DNA of 58,372 bases, taken from assembly GCA_938034415.1 (NCBI GenBank), contig CALHLE010000039.1:1-58372 (forward strand). Reading direction: 5' to 3'. The notes below the pieces were generated by a model. The model did no database searches, had not been told where the DNA came from, and was given only the letters and a program-made list of their open reading frames with translations. The stretch is from an uncultured Anaerolineae bacterium. Its GTDB lineage: Bacteria > Chloroflexota > Anaerolineae > J036 > Brachytrichaceae. This document shows, piece by piece, positions 51,285 to 58,372 of this stretch. The position numbers and the translations under genes are program-made. Position 1 is the stretch's first letter. Each line of letters begins with the position of its first letter.

Positions 51285-53093
51285 CTAACGGCTTAGCGGG
51301 ATGTACTCCTCTTCATCAGGTTCATCAGGCAATTCCCACAGCACTGACAACGATAGAAAGAGAGGCTGACACAATTCAAACGGGATCGGTGCAGCGAGGA
51401 ACGCGCTCAACTTAAATTCTTTGTCCATGAGACAGAAACGATTAAACGCAGCGCCCTCTTCCGGCGACAGAATGTCAACAATGTTCACCTGGGCTTCTTC
51501 AGGCACCATACGGGCGAGCACATGAAGGGCAAGCCCGGCGAACTTTTTGATGTCTGTGACGGATATATCTTGCGCCGTCGCCACCGCATAATAGGCCGCC
51601 ATGCTGTCGGCTTCTTTGCATAACGATGACAGGAGGTCGAGTGGCATTTGATGAGTGTACCCTTGGATGTACAAATCGCGCGCAGCAGCAATGACGCGAG
51701 ATGCGCCACGGGGTTCCCACCACGTGCGAGCCTCAGCGGGGGCGCGGGAGAGGGCGACCAAGTAAGCGTCATAAGCCACAGTCCGGCAAAGGTCTAAAGA
51801 CGACGATGCCTCTGCGGATTTCTCATCATCGTCAAGCAAAGCGGCAAGCCCCACATCGTCATCTACCAGGGCGGAATATACCTGTCCGGCAAACGGCAGT
51901 TCCCCCACTTCTTTAATGCAGGCATAGACCTCATCCGGCGTGGCATGCTTGTTCAGCCAGCGGCGGACAAGCGCAACTTGCGGCGCGTTCATATCTCCTA
52001 GAAGGGGGGCGAGTTGTCTCCAGCTTTTGAAAAGCGCCAGGCGCTCATCCAAGCCGATGGCCTTGGATACGAAGTCAGGGTTAATAGATAAGAATTCAGA
52101 AAAGGCGAAGATATCAAAAATATCGACAGTCGCTCGGTCGCTTGAAGGTATATCAACCCTTCGTCCAAGACACAAATTGCACAGTGCGCGCGTAATGGGT
52201 GAAGGCAGTTTTTGTTGTAAAAACTCCAGGATGGTAAGTGTAGATGCGTGACGGATGGCCTTCACTTGCGTGTGAAGTGAAAGGGGGGCGTCGCTATCGA
52301 TCACCTTTGCTAGAACTGAAAAGGCGTCGTCCACTTCGTCTGAGGCTTCTAGGCGCAGGGACGGCAACCAGTCTAGTGAACTAAAGTGAGGCGACAAGGC
52401 GCGAAAGGCGAGGAGATAACGCCGGACCGCTTCGTCTACGGCGAGCTCCTGAAGGGGTAATTCCGACCCGCCGGCGCTCTTCCATATCCGGTATAACAGG
52501 TCGCTAGCACCGGCGTCGACTAACACGCGCCCCAACCGCGCCAATAAGTCGGGCGTAGCCGTTCGTTCCTGTTCTACGAATGCTCTGATGAGCGTTAGGA
52601 TGGCGGGAGCGGGAAGATATTGTGCGATTAGGTCATAGACCTCACCTTTGTCGCTTAGATTTTCGGCGATGATATCTGCGCGCTTGATGACCGATTCGAC
52701 CAACCGTTCTGGAGCATTTTTGGCCAAGGCGATGAAATCTTCTCGCAGTGTATCCGTTGGATGAACCACGTACACCCACGCCCTTGTCTCTGGGTTTAAG
52801 AACTCACAGATAAACTCGACCAGCCCATGATCCTTATCGATAAACCGCTCGACCGCGTAGAGCGCTTCCTCTTCAGTCAATGTGCATAATATATTAAGAC
52901 GGTCTTCCCCTTTCAGAGGTTTGGCATATAAGGCGCAAAGCAACCGCACACGAGGGGGTTGTTCTCTGATAAACGCCAAGGCGGATTCTCGACTTAACGC
53001 GGATACGCGGCGAAGAGCGGCGACGTCGCGATCGGGTAGATATTCCGCTTTAACTTGAGTCAGGCGCAACCGAGAAAAGGGAGGAAACCGCAT
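51285..53093 (-). CDS. Large all-helical hypothetical protein
   Basis: The 602-residue product is predicted to be nearly all helical, with no signal peptide or membrane segment and an acidic C-terminus (PDEPDEEEYIPLSR). Irregular helical pairs run throughout (LLARLGRVLVDAGASDLLYRIW, LYIQGYTHQMPLDLLSSLC), which could form an alpha-solenoid scaffold. No catalytic motif or named repeat is seen. It begins 18 bp after the SDR-like gene and is the largest member of the leftward operon. I do not recognise the family. Confidence 0.7.
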   Translation of the reverse strand: MRFPPFSRLRLTQVKAEYLPDRDVAALRRVSALSRESALAFIREQPPRVRLLCALYAKPLKGEDRLNILCTLTEEEALYAVERFIDKDHGLVEFICEFLNPETRAWVYVVHPTDTLREDFIALAKNAPERLVESVIKRADIIAENLSDKGEVYDLIAQYLPAPAILTLIRAFVEQERTATPDLLARLGRVLVDAGASDLLYRIWKSAGGSELPLQELAVDEAVRRYLLAFRALSPHFSSLDWLPSLRLEASDEVDDAFSVLAKVIDSDAPLSLHTQVKAIRHASTLTILEFLQQKLPSPITRALCNLCLGRRVDIPSSDRATVDIFDIFAFSEFLSINPDFVSKAIGLDERLALFKSWRQLAPLLGDMNAPQVALVRRWLNKHATPDEVYACIKEVGELPFAGQVYSALVDDDVGLAALLDDDEKSAEASSSLDLCRTVAYDAYLVALSRAPAEARTWWEPRGASRVIAAARDLYIQGYTHQMPLDLLSSLCKEADSMAAYYAVATAQDISVTDIKKFAGLALHVLARMVPEEAQVNIVDILSPEEGAAFNRFCLMDKEFKLSAFLAAPIPFELCQPLFLSLSVLWELPDEPDEEEYIPLSR

Positions 53094-53111
53094 AGGCTCG
53101 ATAAGCTGGTG

Positions 53112-54236
53112 TCACTTAATCTGCCCTGCTATCCAGGCACGAATGGCGCGTATTGTTGCGTCCCATCGGTTGATCTGCTGCGTTAGATAGGAGGGTGAAG
53201 CCGGGAGGCGTTCGATGTGTTGTTTATATTTCTCCACCATCTCGGCCGTGATGCGACGGGTGAGTTGGGTCGCATATGACCAGTCGCATGATAACTCAGC
53301 GTCAACTTCCGAGGCATTTGTAAGTGCATCATTGAGCGTAATAGGGATGCCCCTTTCGTCGTTTAATTCCTCAACGAAAGTACCAACCTTGGGGAAGGCG
53401 TCGAACTCATCACGCGCTCGGTGGGAGGCAATCGCTTGGCGCATCTCCTCCGAAATCCACCACAGAGGGTCTTCAATGAGCGATATGGCGCGAATTCGCC
53501 GAAGCAGCGATTCGCGCGATAAGTCTTGCGCTTCAGCTATTTCGATGAGCGTTGGCCCTGGCGGAGGACATATCCACGCCCGCAACGCGCGGTGAGTGGA
53601 TATGTGGGACAAAATCCCTGAGAATAAAGACGGGAATTGCAGCGAAAATAATAGTCTCAGCCTGCCGTTCGGCGAAAGCGACTTTGGCAACCAGAACCAG
53701 TGTCTTCGCTCCTTAAGGCTAGCCAAGAATGCCGGGAATCCGCTGGATAGTGGCCCGAAGATCATCGGCGTTTTTATATATAAGATAGGTTTGTTCAGAT
53801 GACGACAAACCTTCATCATTTCGTATTCTATGCGGAACGGGGAAGGGGATAATAAGCGCCTCGACTTAAAGAGATGATGATATACGGAAGATACGACAAC
53901 AACGGCTGCTGATCTGGCGATAAGGGGTTTGATGTGTTTGATGTCTTCGATTGATTGAAACTCGGGGCCAAGGAATATAATGCGGCCTTCATCGCTTGGT
54001 AGGTGATCTAATTCCGTCTCATTAAGGATGAAGCGTGCTCGTTCTTCGGATGGGATCAAGCTACCTGCGACAGCGCGGGCGAAGATGTACTCCTCTGCAT
54101 TATCGCATTTGACTTCAAAATCAGGCGCGGATGGGTCTAGGCCTTCTACGCAATTCATAGTCATGCACCTCTCTGATGAGGCATACAACAAAGCAAATCC
54201 GAGGGGATCGCTAATCTTATGTATAAAAACAGTCAT
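53112..54236 (-). CDS. Divergent NAD(P)-epimerase/SDR-like protein heading the accessory operon
   Basis: The 374-residue product has an N-terminal half patterned like an extended or atypical SDR: an opening hydrophobic strand (MTVFIHKISDPLGFALLYAS), strand AAVVVVSSVYHHLF at the catalytic Ser position, and PFRIEYEMMKVCRHLNKPILYIKTPMIFGP, which mimics the YxxSKxxxE...xxILRPxxhYGP stretch. The glycine-rich cofactor loop and the Tyr-x3-Lys pair are not preserved, so catalysis is doubtful. The C-terminal 150 residues are helical and unassigned. It is first in a five-gene leftward operon and diverges from the repeat-gene array across a very AT-rich 265-bp gap. Confidence 0.55.
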   Translation of the reverse strand: MTVFIHKISDPLGFALLYASSERCMTMNCVEGLDPSAPDFEVKCDNAEEYIFARAVAGSLIPSEERARFILNETELDHLPSDEGRIIFLGPEFQSIEDIKHIKPLIARSAAVVVVSSVYHHLFKSRRLLSPSPFRIEYEMMKVCRHLNKPILYIKTPMIFGPLSSGFPAFLASLKERRHWFWLPKSLSPNGRLRLLFSLQFPSLFSGILSHISTHRALRAWICPPPGPTLIEIAEAQDLSRESLLRRIRAISLIEDPLWWISEEMRQAIASHRARDEFDAFPKVGTFVEELNDERGIPITLNDALTNASEVDAELSCDWSYATQLTRRITAEMVEKYKQHIERLPASPSYLTQQINRWDATIRAIRAWIAGQIK

Positions 54237-54501
54237 ATTATTATTTTATCACGACTCGACCGTCGTTCATTGACCCTTAACCTTTTAACTCAAGCCGTCT
54301 AATTAGCTAAGATAAGGCGGGCACAAATATATAATGCGATTCAGATAATTAAATTAAATCTATTTTATAGTATTCACTTATTTTAATTAAGCATAAAGAG
54401 AATATTTAATATATTAGCCGTCTTGCATTTAACATTTATTCACCGACTTTTTCAATAATTGACTTTGAATCTTTCTAGCCTGAAAGCCTTATAGCTAAGA
54501 T
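54237..54501. promoter_or_regulatory. AT-rich divergent promoter region
   Basis: This 265-bp gap between the leftward operon and the repeat array is very AT-rich, with many TATAAT-like words (TATAATG, TATAGTATT, AATATTTAATATATTA). No single promoter can be assigned with confidence. Confidence 0.4.
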
Positions 54502-55060
54502 ATGCCCAAGGAACTGAAGTCCATAAGTTACGAAGAGATGCAACGCGAGTTATTGGTACGTCTTAGCATTGACGGCCGATTGCTGTGCCGGGCCATCAAG
54601 AGTTTGGCGAGAATTACCGAAGGGCTACAGTGCAATGCGTTGCGTTTTCTTAATTGGAAGGCGAATAGATGTATCACGCCACTAGGGACTGGAGGGGGGA
54701 TCACCGACGACCAACGGCGCGCGGTGTTCAACCAATTGGAAGGTGAATGGCCGTATATGTTCGGCTATGATTGGCGGGGGATCACCGACGAGCAGCGGCA
54801 TATGGCGTTCAACCGGCTTGAGAGCGAATGACTGTATTGAGCTGGCATGAAGTGGAAGGGTATAACAGACGACCATCGAATCAAGATGTTAGGCGGACTA
54901 CATGGCAATTACTTGCATCGGGCTTTAATTGAATAACCCAACATCAAACAAGAAGACGTTATTAGTTTGATCTATGACAAAAAAAATAAAACAAAATCGA
55001 ATTACTAGATTGTATTAAACCAACACCAAGCATAAATAAGTCGGAAAAGGATAAGGAATA
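54502..55060 (+). pseudogene. Repeat-protein paralogue A, inactivated
   Basis: A 109-residue frame starts MPKELKSISYEEMQ and reaches two repeats of the 27-residue family (ITDDQRRAVFNQLEGEW and ITDEQRHMAFNRLESE), then stops at 54831. The stop is TGA where the paralogues have TGG (Trp) in EGEWLY. Beyond it the homologous C-terminal cap continues (GMKWKGITDDHRIKML, PNIKQEDVISLIYD) but is broken by another TGA, a TAA again at a Trp codon, and a frameshift. The N-terminal 60 residues differ from the other copies. The noncoding tail also matches that of paralogue C. This is a decaying first member of the array. Confidence 0.8.
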
Positions 55061-55123
55061 TAAAAGGATATTTTATTTTTTAATTTAATTTCTAAAGAAA
55101 ATTAGGTCTTCTTTTCTCACATA

Positions 55124-55250
55124 CGACTTGTGTGGTGCCGTTGGCAGATGCATTTTGGGGGACGCCAAGAAGCCTTTGCTGATACTGATGCGCAATGGCA
55201 TAGGGCATATGCTTTATTTTGGGGCTTATGACTATATAACTATATAAGCC
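55124..55250 (+). promoter_or_regulatory. Conserved leader of repeat gene B
   Basis: This 127-bp stretch from CGACTTGTG to the ATG is shared with the leaders of genes C and D. It contains an inverted repeat (GTGCCGTTG 55135-55143 / CAATGGCAT 55193-55201, pairing with G-U wobbles) and ends TTTTGGGGCTTATG...TATAACTATATAAGCC directly before the ATG, with no Shine-Dalgarno. Confidence 0.7.
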
Positions 55251-56537
55251 ATGTCTAATGCTCAAGATTTCACAAGCCTCGAGGGAGAGGCTCTATACGT
55301 CGCAGGCAGGTACTGGGTGGGAATCACCGACGACATGCGGCGTTCGGAGTTCAGCCGCCTGGAGGGAGAGTGGCTGTTTGCGGCCGGCGCGTATTGGTCT
55401 GGGGTCACCGACGAGCAGCGGCGCGCAGCGTTCAGCCGGCTGGAGGGCGAATGGCTGTACAGGGCCGGCAGGGATTGGCCGGGGATCACCGACGAGCAGC
55501 GATGTGCGGCGTTCAGCCGACTTGAGGGCGAATGGCTGTACGAGGCCGGCATGGGATGGTCAGGGATCACCAACAAACAACGTTGTGAGGCATTCAGCCG
55601 ACTAGAAGGCTATTGGCTGATTGAGGCTGGCGAGAAATGGACGGGGATCACCGAAGAGCAGCGGCGCGAAGCGTTTGACCGTCTGGAGGGTAAATGGCTG
55701 TATCGCGCCGGCAAGTACTGGTCGGGAATCACCGACGACATGCGGCGTTCGGCGTTCAGCCGGCTAGAGGGCTGGTGGCTGTATGAGGCTGGCGATGATT
55801 GGTCGGGGATCACCGACGAGCAGCGACGTGCGGCGTTCAGCCGGCTGGAGGGCGAATGGTTGTACCACGCTGGCATGAGATGGACGGGGATTAACGATGA
55901 GCAGCGGCGCGAGGCGTTTGACAGGCTGGAAGGCGAATGGCTGTATCGGGCTGGCATAGAGTGGTCGGGTGTCACCGACGAGCAGCGGCGCGCAGCATTC
56001 AACCGGCTGGAGGGCGAATGGCTGTTTAAGGCTGGCTATGAATGGTTTGTGATCACCGGCGAGATGCGGCGCGAGGCGTTCAGCCGGCTTGAGGGCGAAT
56101 GGCTGTATCACGCAGGCTGGTTGTGGTCGTGGATCACCGATGAGCAGCGGCGCGAAGTGTTCGACCGACTGGAAGGCAAATGGCTGTATCTGGCCGGCTT
56201 GTATTGGCGAGGAGTTACCGATGAACAGCGGCGCGCGGCGTTCGAGCGGCTGGAGGGAGAACGGCTGTATAAGGCTGGTATGGAATGGAAGGGGATAACA
56301 GACTACCACCGAAGCAAGATGTTAGGCAAACTAAGCGGCAATTGGTTATATAAGGCTTTAGTTGAATGGCCAGGCATTAAACAAGAAGATGTGATTAGTT
56401 TGCTATATGAGGCGGACAACAAAAACAAAATCGCATTACTAAATTGCATTAAATCAATACCTCACATAAATAAATGTAAAAAATATAATAAGTCTAAAAG
56501 CGCATCTTTTAGATTTATCAATTTGATTATAAAATAA
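55251..56537 (+). CDS. 27-residue tandem-repeat protein, paralogue B (12 repeats)
   Basis: The 428-residue product consists of an N-cap (MSNAQDFTSLEGEALYVAG), twelve consecutive 27-residue repeats of the form [IV]TDEQRRAAFSRLEGEWLYxAGxxWSG, and a C-cap (ITDYHRSKMLGKLSGNWLYK, then WPGIKQEDVISLLYEADNKNK and a basic tail). Each repeat is probably two helices. The framework is nearly invariant; the residue after WLY and the pair after AG vary (A/AY, R/RD, E/MG, E/EK, R/KY, E/DD, H/MR, R/IE, K/YE, H/WL, L/LY, K/ME). No signal peptide or catalytic motif is present. The 81-bp DNA units are also very alike, GC-rich within AT-rich flanks. I do not recognise the repeat as a named family. Confidence 0.85.
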   Translation: MSNAQDFTSLEGEALYVAGRYWVGITDDMRRSEFSRLEGEWLFAAGAYWSGVTDEQRRAAFSRLEGEWLYRAGRDWPGITDEQRCAAFSRLEGEWLYEAGMGWSGITNKQRCEAFSRLEGYWLIEAGEKWTGITEEQRREAFDRLEGKWLYRAGKYWSGITDDMRRSAFSRLEGWWLYEAGDDWSGITDEQRRAAFSRLEGEWLYHAGMRWTGINDEQRREAFDRLEGEWLYRAGIEWSGVTDEQRRAAFNRLEGEWLFKAGYEWFVITGEMRREAFSRLEGEWLYHAGWLWSWITDEQRREVFDRLEGKWLYLAGLYWRGVTDEQRRAAFERLEGERLYKAGMEWKGITDYHRSKMLGKLSGNWLYKALVEWPGIKQEDVISLLYEADNKNKIALLNCIKSIPHINKCKKYNKSKSASFRFINLIIK

Positions 56538-56557
56538 TGTTATACCTTCTTTCAAAG

Positions 56558-56688
56558 CGACTTGTGCGGTTCCGTTGGCAGATGCATGCATCTGAGGAAA
56601 CATCTAAAAGTGTATGCAGATACTGGCGCGCAACGGCACAGGGCATGTGCTTTCTTTTGGGGCTTATGAGCATATAACTATACAAGCC
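56558..56688 (+). promoter_or_regulatory. Conserved leader of repeat gene C
   Basis: A 131-bp leader homologous to those of B and D. The inverted repeat is GTTCCGTTG (56569-56577) / CAACGGCAC (56631-56639), with one mismatch. It ends TTTTGGGGCTTATG, then TATAACTATACAAGCC, directly before the ATG. Confidence 0.7.
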
Positions 56689-57390
56689 ATGTCTAATGCT
56701 CAAGATTTCATAAGTCTAGAAGGCGACGCTCTATATATTGCAGGCAAGGAGTGGGAAGATATCACTGACGAGCAGCGGCGCGCAGCGTTCAGCCTATTGG
56801 AAGGCGAATGGCTGTACAAGGCCGGCTGTGATTGGTCGGGGATCACCAAAGAGATACGGCGCGCGGCATTTGGCAGACTTGAGGGCAAATGGCTTGTTGA
56901 GGCCGGCATGTCCTGGTCGGGGGTCACCGACGAGATGCGGCGCGCGGCGTTCGACCGGCTGGAGGGCAAATGGCTGTATTGTGCCGGCGTGTTGTGGTCT
57001 GGTATAACCGACGAGCAGCGGCGCGCGGAGTTCGAGCAGCTGGAGGGCCAATGGCTGTATCTGGCCGGCTTGTATTGGCGGGAAGTTACCAACGAGCAGC
57101 GGCGCGCGGTGTTCGACCGGCTGGATGGCGAATGGCTGTATAAGGCTGGTATGGAATGGAAGGGGATAACAGACTACCACCGGAGCAAGATGCTAGGCAA
57201 ACTACGCGGCGAGTGGCTATATCAGGCTTTAATGAAATGGCCCAACATCAAACAAGAAGACTTGATTAGTTTGCTCTATGATGCGAACAATAAAAACAAG
57301 ATCGCGTTATTACATTACATTGAATCAATGCTACACATAAAGTGCCCTAAAAAGGATAAGGAATATAAAATGGCATTTCCTATTTGTTAA
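56689..57390 (+). CDS. 27-residue tandem-repeat protein, paralogue C (5 repeats)
   Basis: From the ATG homologous to the other copies, the product is 233 residues: N-cap MSNAQDFISLEGDALYIAG, five 27-residue repeats, and a C-cap (ITDYHRSKMLGKLRGEWLYQ, then WPNIKQEDLISLLYDANNKNK). The three variable positions read K/CD, E/MS, C/VL, L/LY and K/ME. The last two repeats and the C-cap are close to those of paralogue B, including the L/LY and K/ME pairs, which fits recent duplication or gene conversion. Repeat number differs from B (5 against 12). An upstream in-frame ATG (56614) lies inside the conserved leader and is not used. Confidence 0.85.
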   Translation: MSNAQDFISLEGDALYIAGKEWEDITDEQRRAAFSLLEGEWLYKAGCDWSGITKEIRRAAFGRLEGKWLVEAGMSWSGVTDEMRRAAFDRLEGKWLYCAGVLWSGITDEQRRAEFEQLEGQWLYLAGLYWREVTNEQRRAVFDRLDGEWLYKAGMEWKGITDYHRSKMLGKLRGEWLYQALMKWPNIKQEDLISLLYDANNKNKIALLHYIESMLHIKCPKKDKEYKMAFPIC

Positions 57391-57428
57391 TTTAAATGAG
57401 AAATAAAATTATATCTTTTGCGCACACA

Positions 57429-57561
57429 CGACTTGTGTAGTGCCGTTTTCGGATGCATCTGGGGGCGGAACCCAAGAATCTTCTGCTGATACTGGCGCAC
57501 AACGGCACAAGGAATATGCTTTGTTTTGGGGCGTATGCCTATATATATAACTATATAAGCC
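57429..57561 (+). promoter_or_regulatory. Conserved leader of repeat gene D
   Basis: A 133-bp leader homologous to those of B and C. The inverted repeat is GTGCCGTTT (57440-57448) / CAACGGCAC (57500-57508), with eight of nine positions pairing. It ends in TTTTGGGGCGTATG and a doubled TATA box just before the ATG. Confidence 0.7.
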
Positions 57562-58372
57562 ATGTCTAACACTAAAGATTTCACGAGCCTCGAAGGGAAA
57601 GACCTGTATATCGCAGGCAAGGACTGGTCGGGAGTCACCGACGATCAGCGGCGCGATGCGTTCAGCCGACTTGAGGGAGAATGGCTGTATCGCGCCGGCT
57701 GTGACTGGAAGGGGATCACCAACAAGCAGCGGCGCGCGGCGTTTAGCCGACTTGAGGGAGAATGGCTGTATCTGGCTGGTTTTTGTTGGCCTGGGGTGAC
57801 TGCCGAGCAGCAGTGCGAGGCGTTCAGTCGGCTGGAAGGTGAATGGCTGTACAAGGCCGGCCGTGATTGGTCGGGGATCACCGACGACATGCGGCGTGCA
57901 GCATTCAGCCGGCTAGAGGGCTGGTGGCTGTATTACGCCGGCTTCCACCGAGAATGGTCGGGTGTTACCGACGAGCAGCGGCGCGAAGCGTTCGAACGTC
58001 TGGAAGGCGAATTGCTGGTTTGGGCCGGCAGATGGTGGTTGGGTGTTACTGAAAAGCAGCGACGCGCGGCATTCAACAGGCTGGAGGGTAAATGCCTGTA
58101 CGAGGCCGGTAGGTTTTGGTTGGGTGTTACCGACAAGCAGCGACGCGCGGCGTTCAACCGGCTAGAGGACGAATGGCTGTATAAGGCCGGCTGTGATTGG
58201 AAGGGGATCACCGACGAACAGCGGTGCGAGGCGCTCAGCCGGCTGGATGACTATTGGCTGTATTGGGCCAGCAAGGATTGGTCGGGGATCACCGACGAGC
58301 AGCGGCGCGCAGTGTTCGGCCGGCTGGAGGACTGTTGGCTGTTTTACGCCGGCTTCTACCGGGAATGGTCGG
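57562..58372 (+). CDS. 27-residue tandem-repeat protein, paralogue D (runs off window)
   Basis: The frame is open from the ATG at 57562 to the end of the window, giving 270 residues so far. After the N-cap (MSNTKDFTSLEGKDLYIAG) come about nine repeats. Most are 27 residues; two carry a two-residue insertion in the variable part (AGFHREWSG and AGFYREWS). Variable positions include R/CD, L/FC, K/RD, W/RW, E/RF and K/CD. The framework is slightly more eroded than in B (LDDYWLYWAS, EDCWLFYAG). The C-cap is outside the window. Confidence 0.85.
   Translation, partial: MSNTKDFTSLEGKDLYIAGKDWSGVTDDQRRDAFSRLEGEWLYRAGCDWKGITNKQRRAAFSRLEGEWLYLAGFCWPGVTAEQQCEAFSRLEGEWLYKAGRDWSGITDDMRRAAFSRLEGWWLYYAGFHREWSGVTDEQRREAFERLEGELLVWAGRWWLGVTEKQRRAAFNRLEGKCLYEAGRFWLGVTDKQRRAAFNRLEDEWLYKAGCDWKGITDEQRCEALSRLDDYWLYWASKDWSGITDEQRRAVFGRLEDCWLFYAGFYREWS

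Noticed and set aside
54502-55060. UGA read as tryptophan in repeat gene A
   Set aside because: One of the disrupted Trp codons is TAA and there is also a frameshift, and the rest of the window uses TGA as an ordinary stop. Decay is simpler.
55251-58372. 81-bp periodic DNA considered as a CRISPR-like or noncoding satellite
   Set aside because: Differences between units respect codon positions and the frames stay open with proper caps; there are no unique spacers.

Overview
The window looks like a chromosomal segment of a GC-rich Chloroflexota bacterium, probably Anaerolineae. That assignment is inferred from an auracyanin-like blue-copper lipoprotein, a DUF1800 protein, TPTP-linked secreted PPC-domain proteins, a cobalamin-dependent class II ribonucleotide reductase and the style of the protein sequences; no rRNA marker is present to confirm it.

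Positions 1-21700 are ordinary housekeeping. They hold a DUF1800 gene end and a secreted PPC-domain protein; a leftward block recX-rny-yebC-ruvC-ruvA-murJ plus a small membrane protein; a rightward cupredoxin gene and a run of PstS-like lipoprotein, CCA-adding enzyme, dnaX, ybaB/ebfC and recR; an enolase-superfamily enzyme; a leftward ccmC-ccmD-tdk-hpt set; and a membrane/TPR protein and a short-chain dehydrogenase.

Positions 21700-39600 are a long rightward division and cell-wall (dcw) cluster: mraZ, rsmH, ftsL-like, ftsI-type PBP, murF, mraY, murD, ftsW, murG, a CvpA-like gene, murC, murB, ddl, ftsQ, ftsA, ftsZ. There is no murE. MraZ-type GTGG boxes in 10-bp phase precede mraZ. Perfect DnaA boxes lie upstream of mraZ and inside the ftsZ promoter, suggesting that DnaA tunes division. 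Several junctions carry DNA with a strict 7-bp phase, one spanning murB/ddl and coding for both protein ends. nrdR and nrdJ follow; nrdJ carries a 405-residue LAGLIDADG intein immediately before an active-site cysteine.

Positions 45100-58372 are an accessory region with lower GC and almost no recognisable families. It contains a solo RecB/Cas4-like nuclease running antisense into tRNA-Leu(UAA), a fervidolysin-prodomain-like protein, a gene-poor stretch with a decayed zinc-ribbon gene, a five-gene leftward operon (SDR-like protein, large helical protein, protein with an RpoA-CTD-like tail, helical protein, DnaC/IstB-like AAA+ ATPase), and a rightward array of four paralogous repeat genes. These encode near-identical 27-residue repeats, consensus [IV]TDEQRRAAFxRLEGEWLYxAGxxW(S)G, whose variation is concentrated in three positions per repeat. 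Three copies share a conserved leader of about 130 bp with an inverted repeat and a TATA-rich box next to the ATG; the first copy is a pseudogene and the last runs off the window. This array is the best candidate for an undescribed system.
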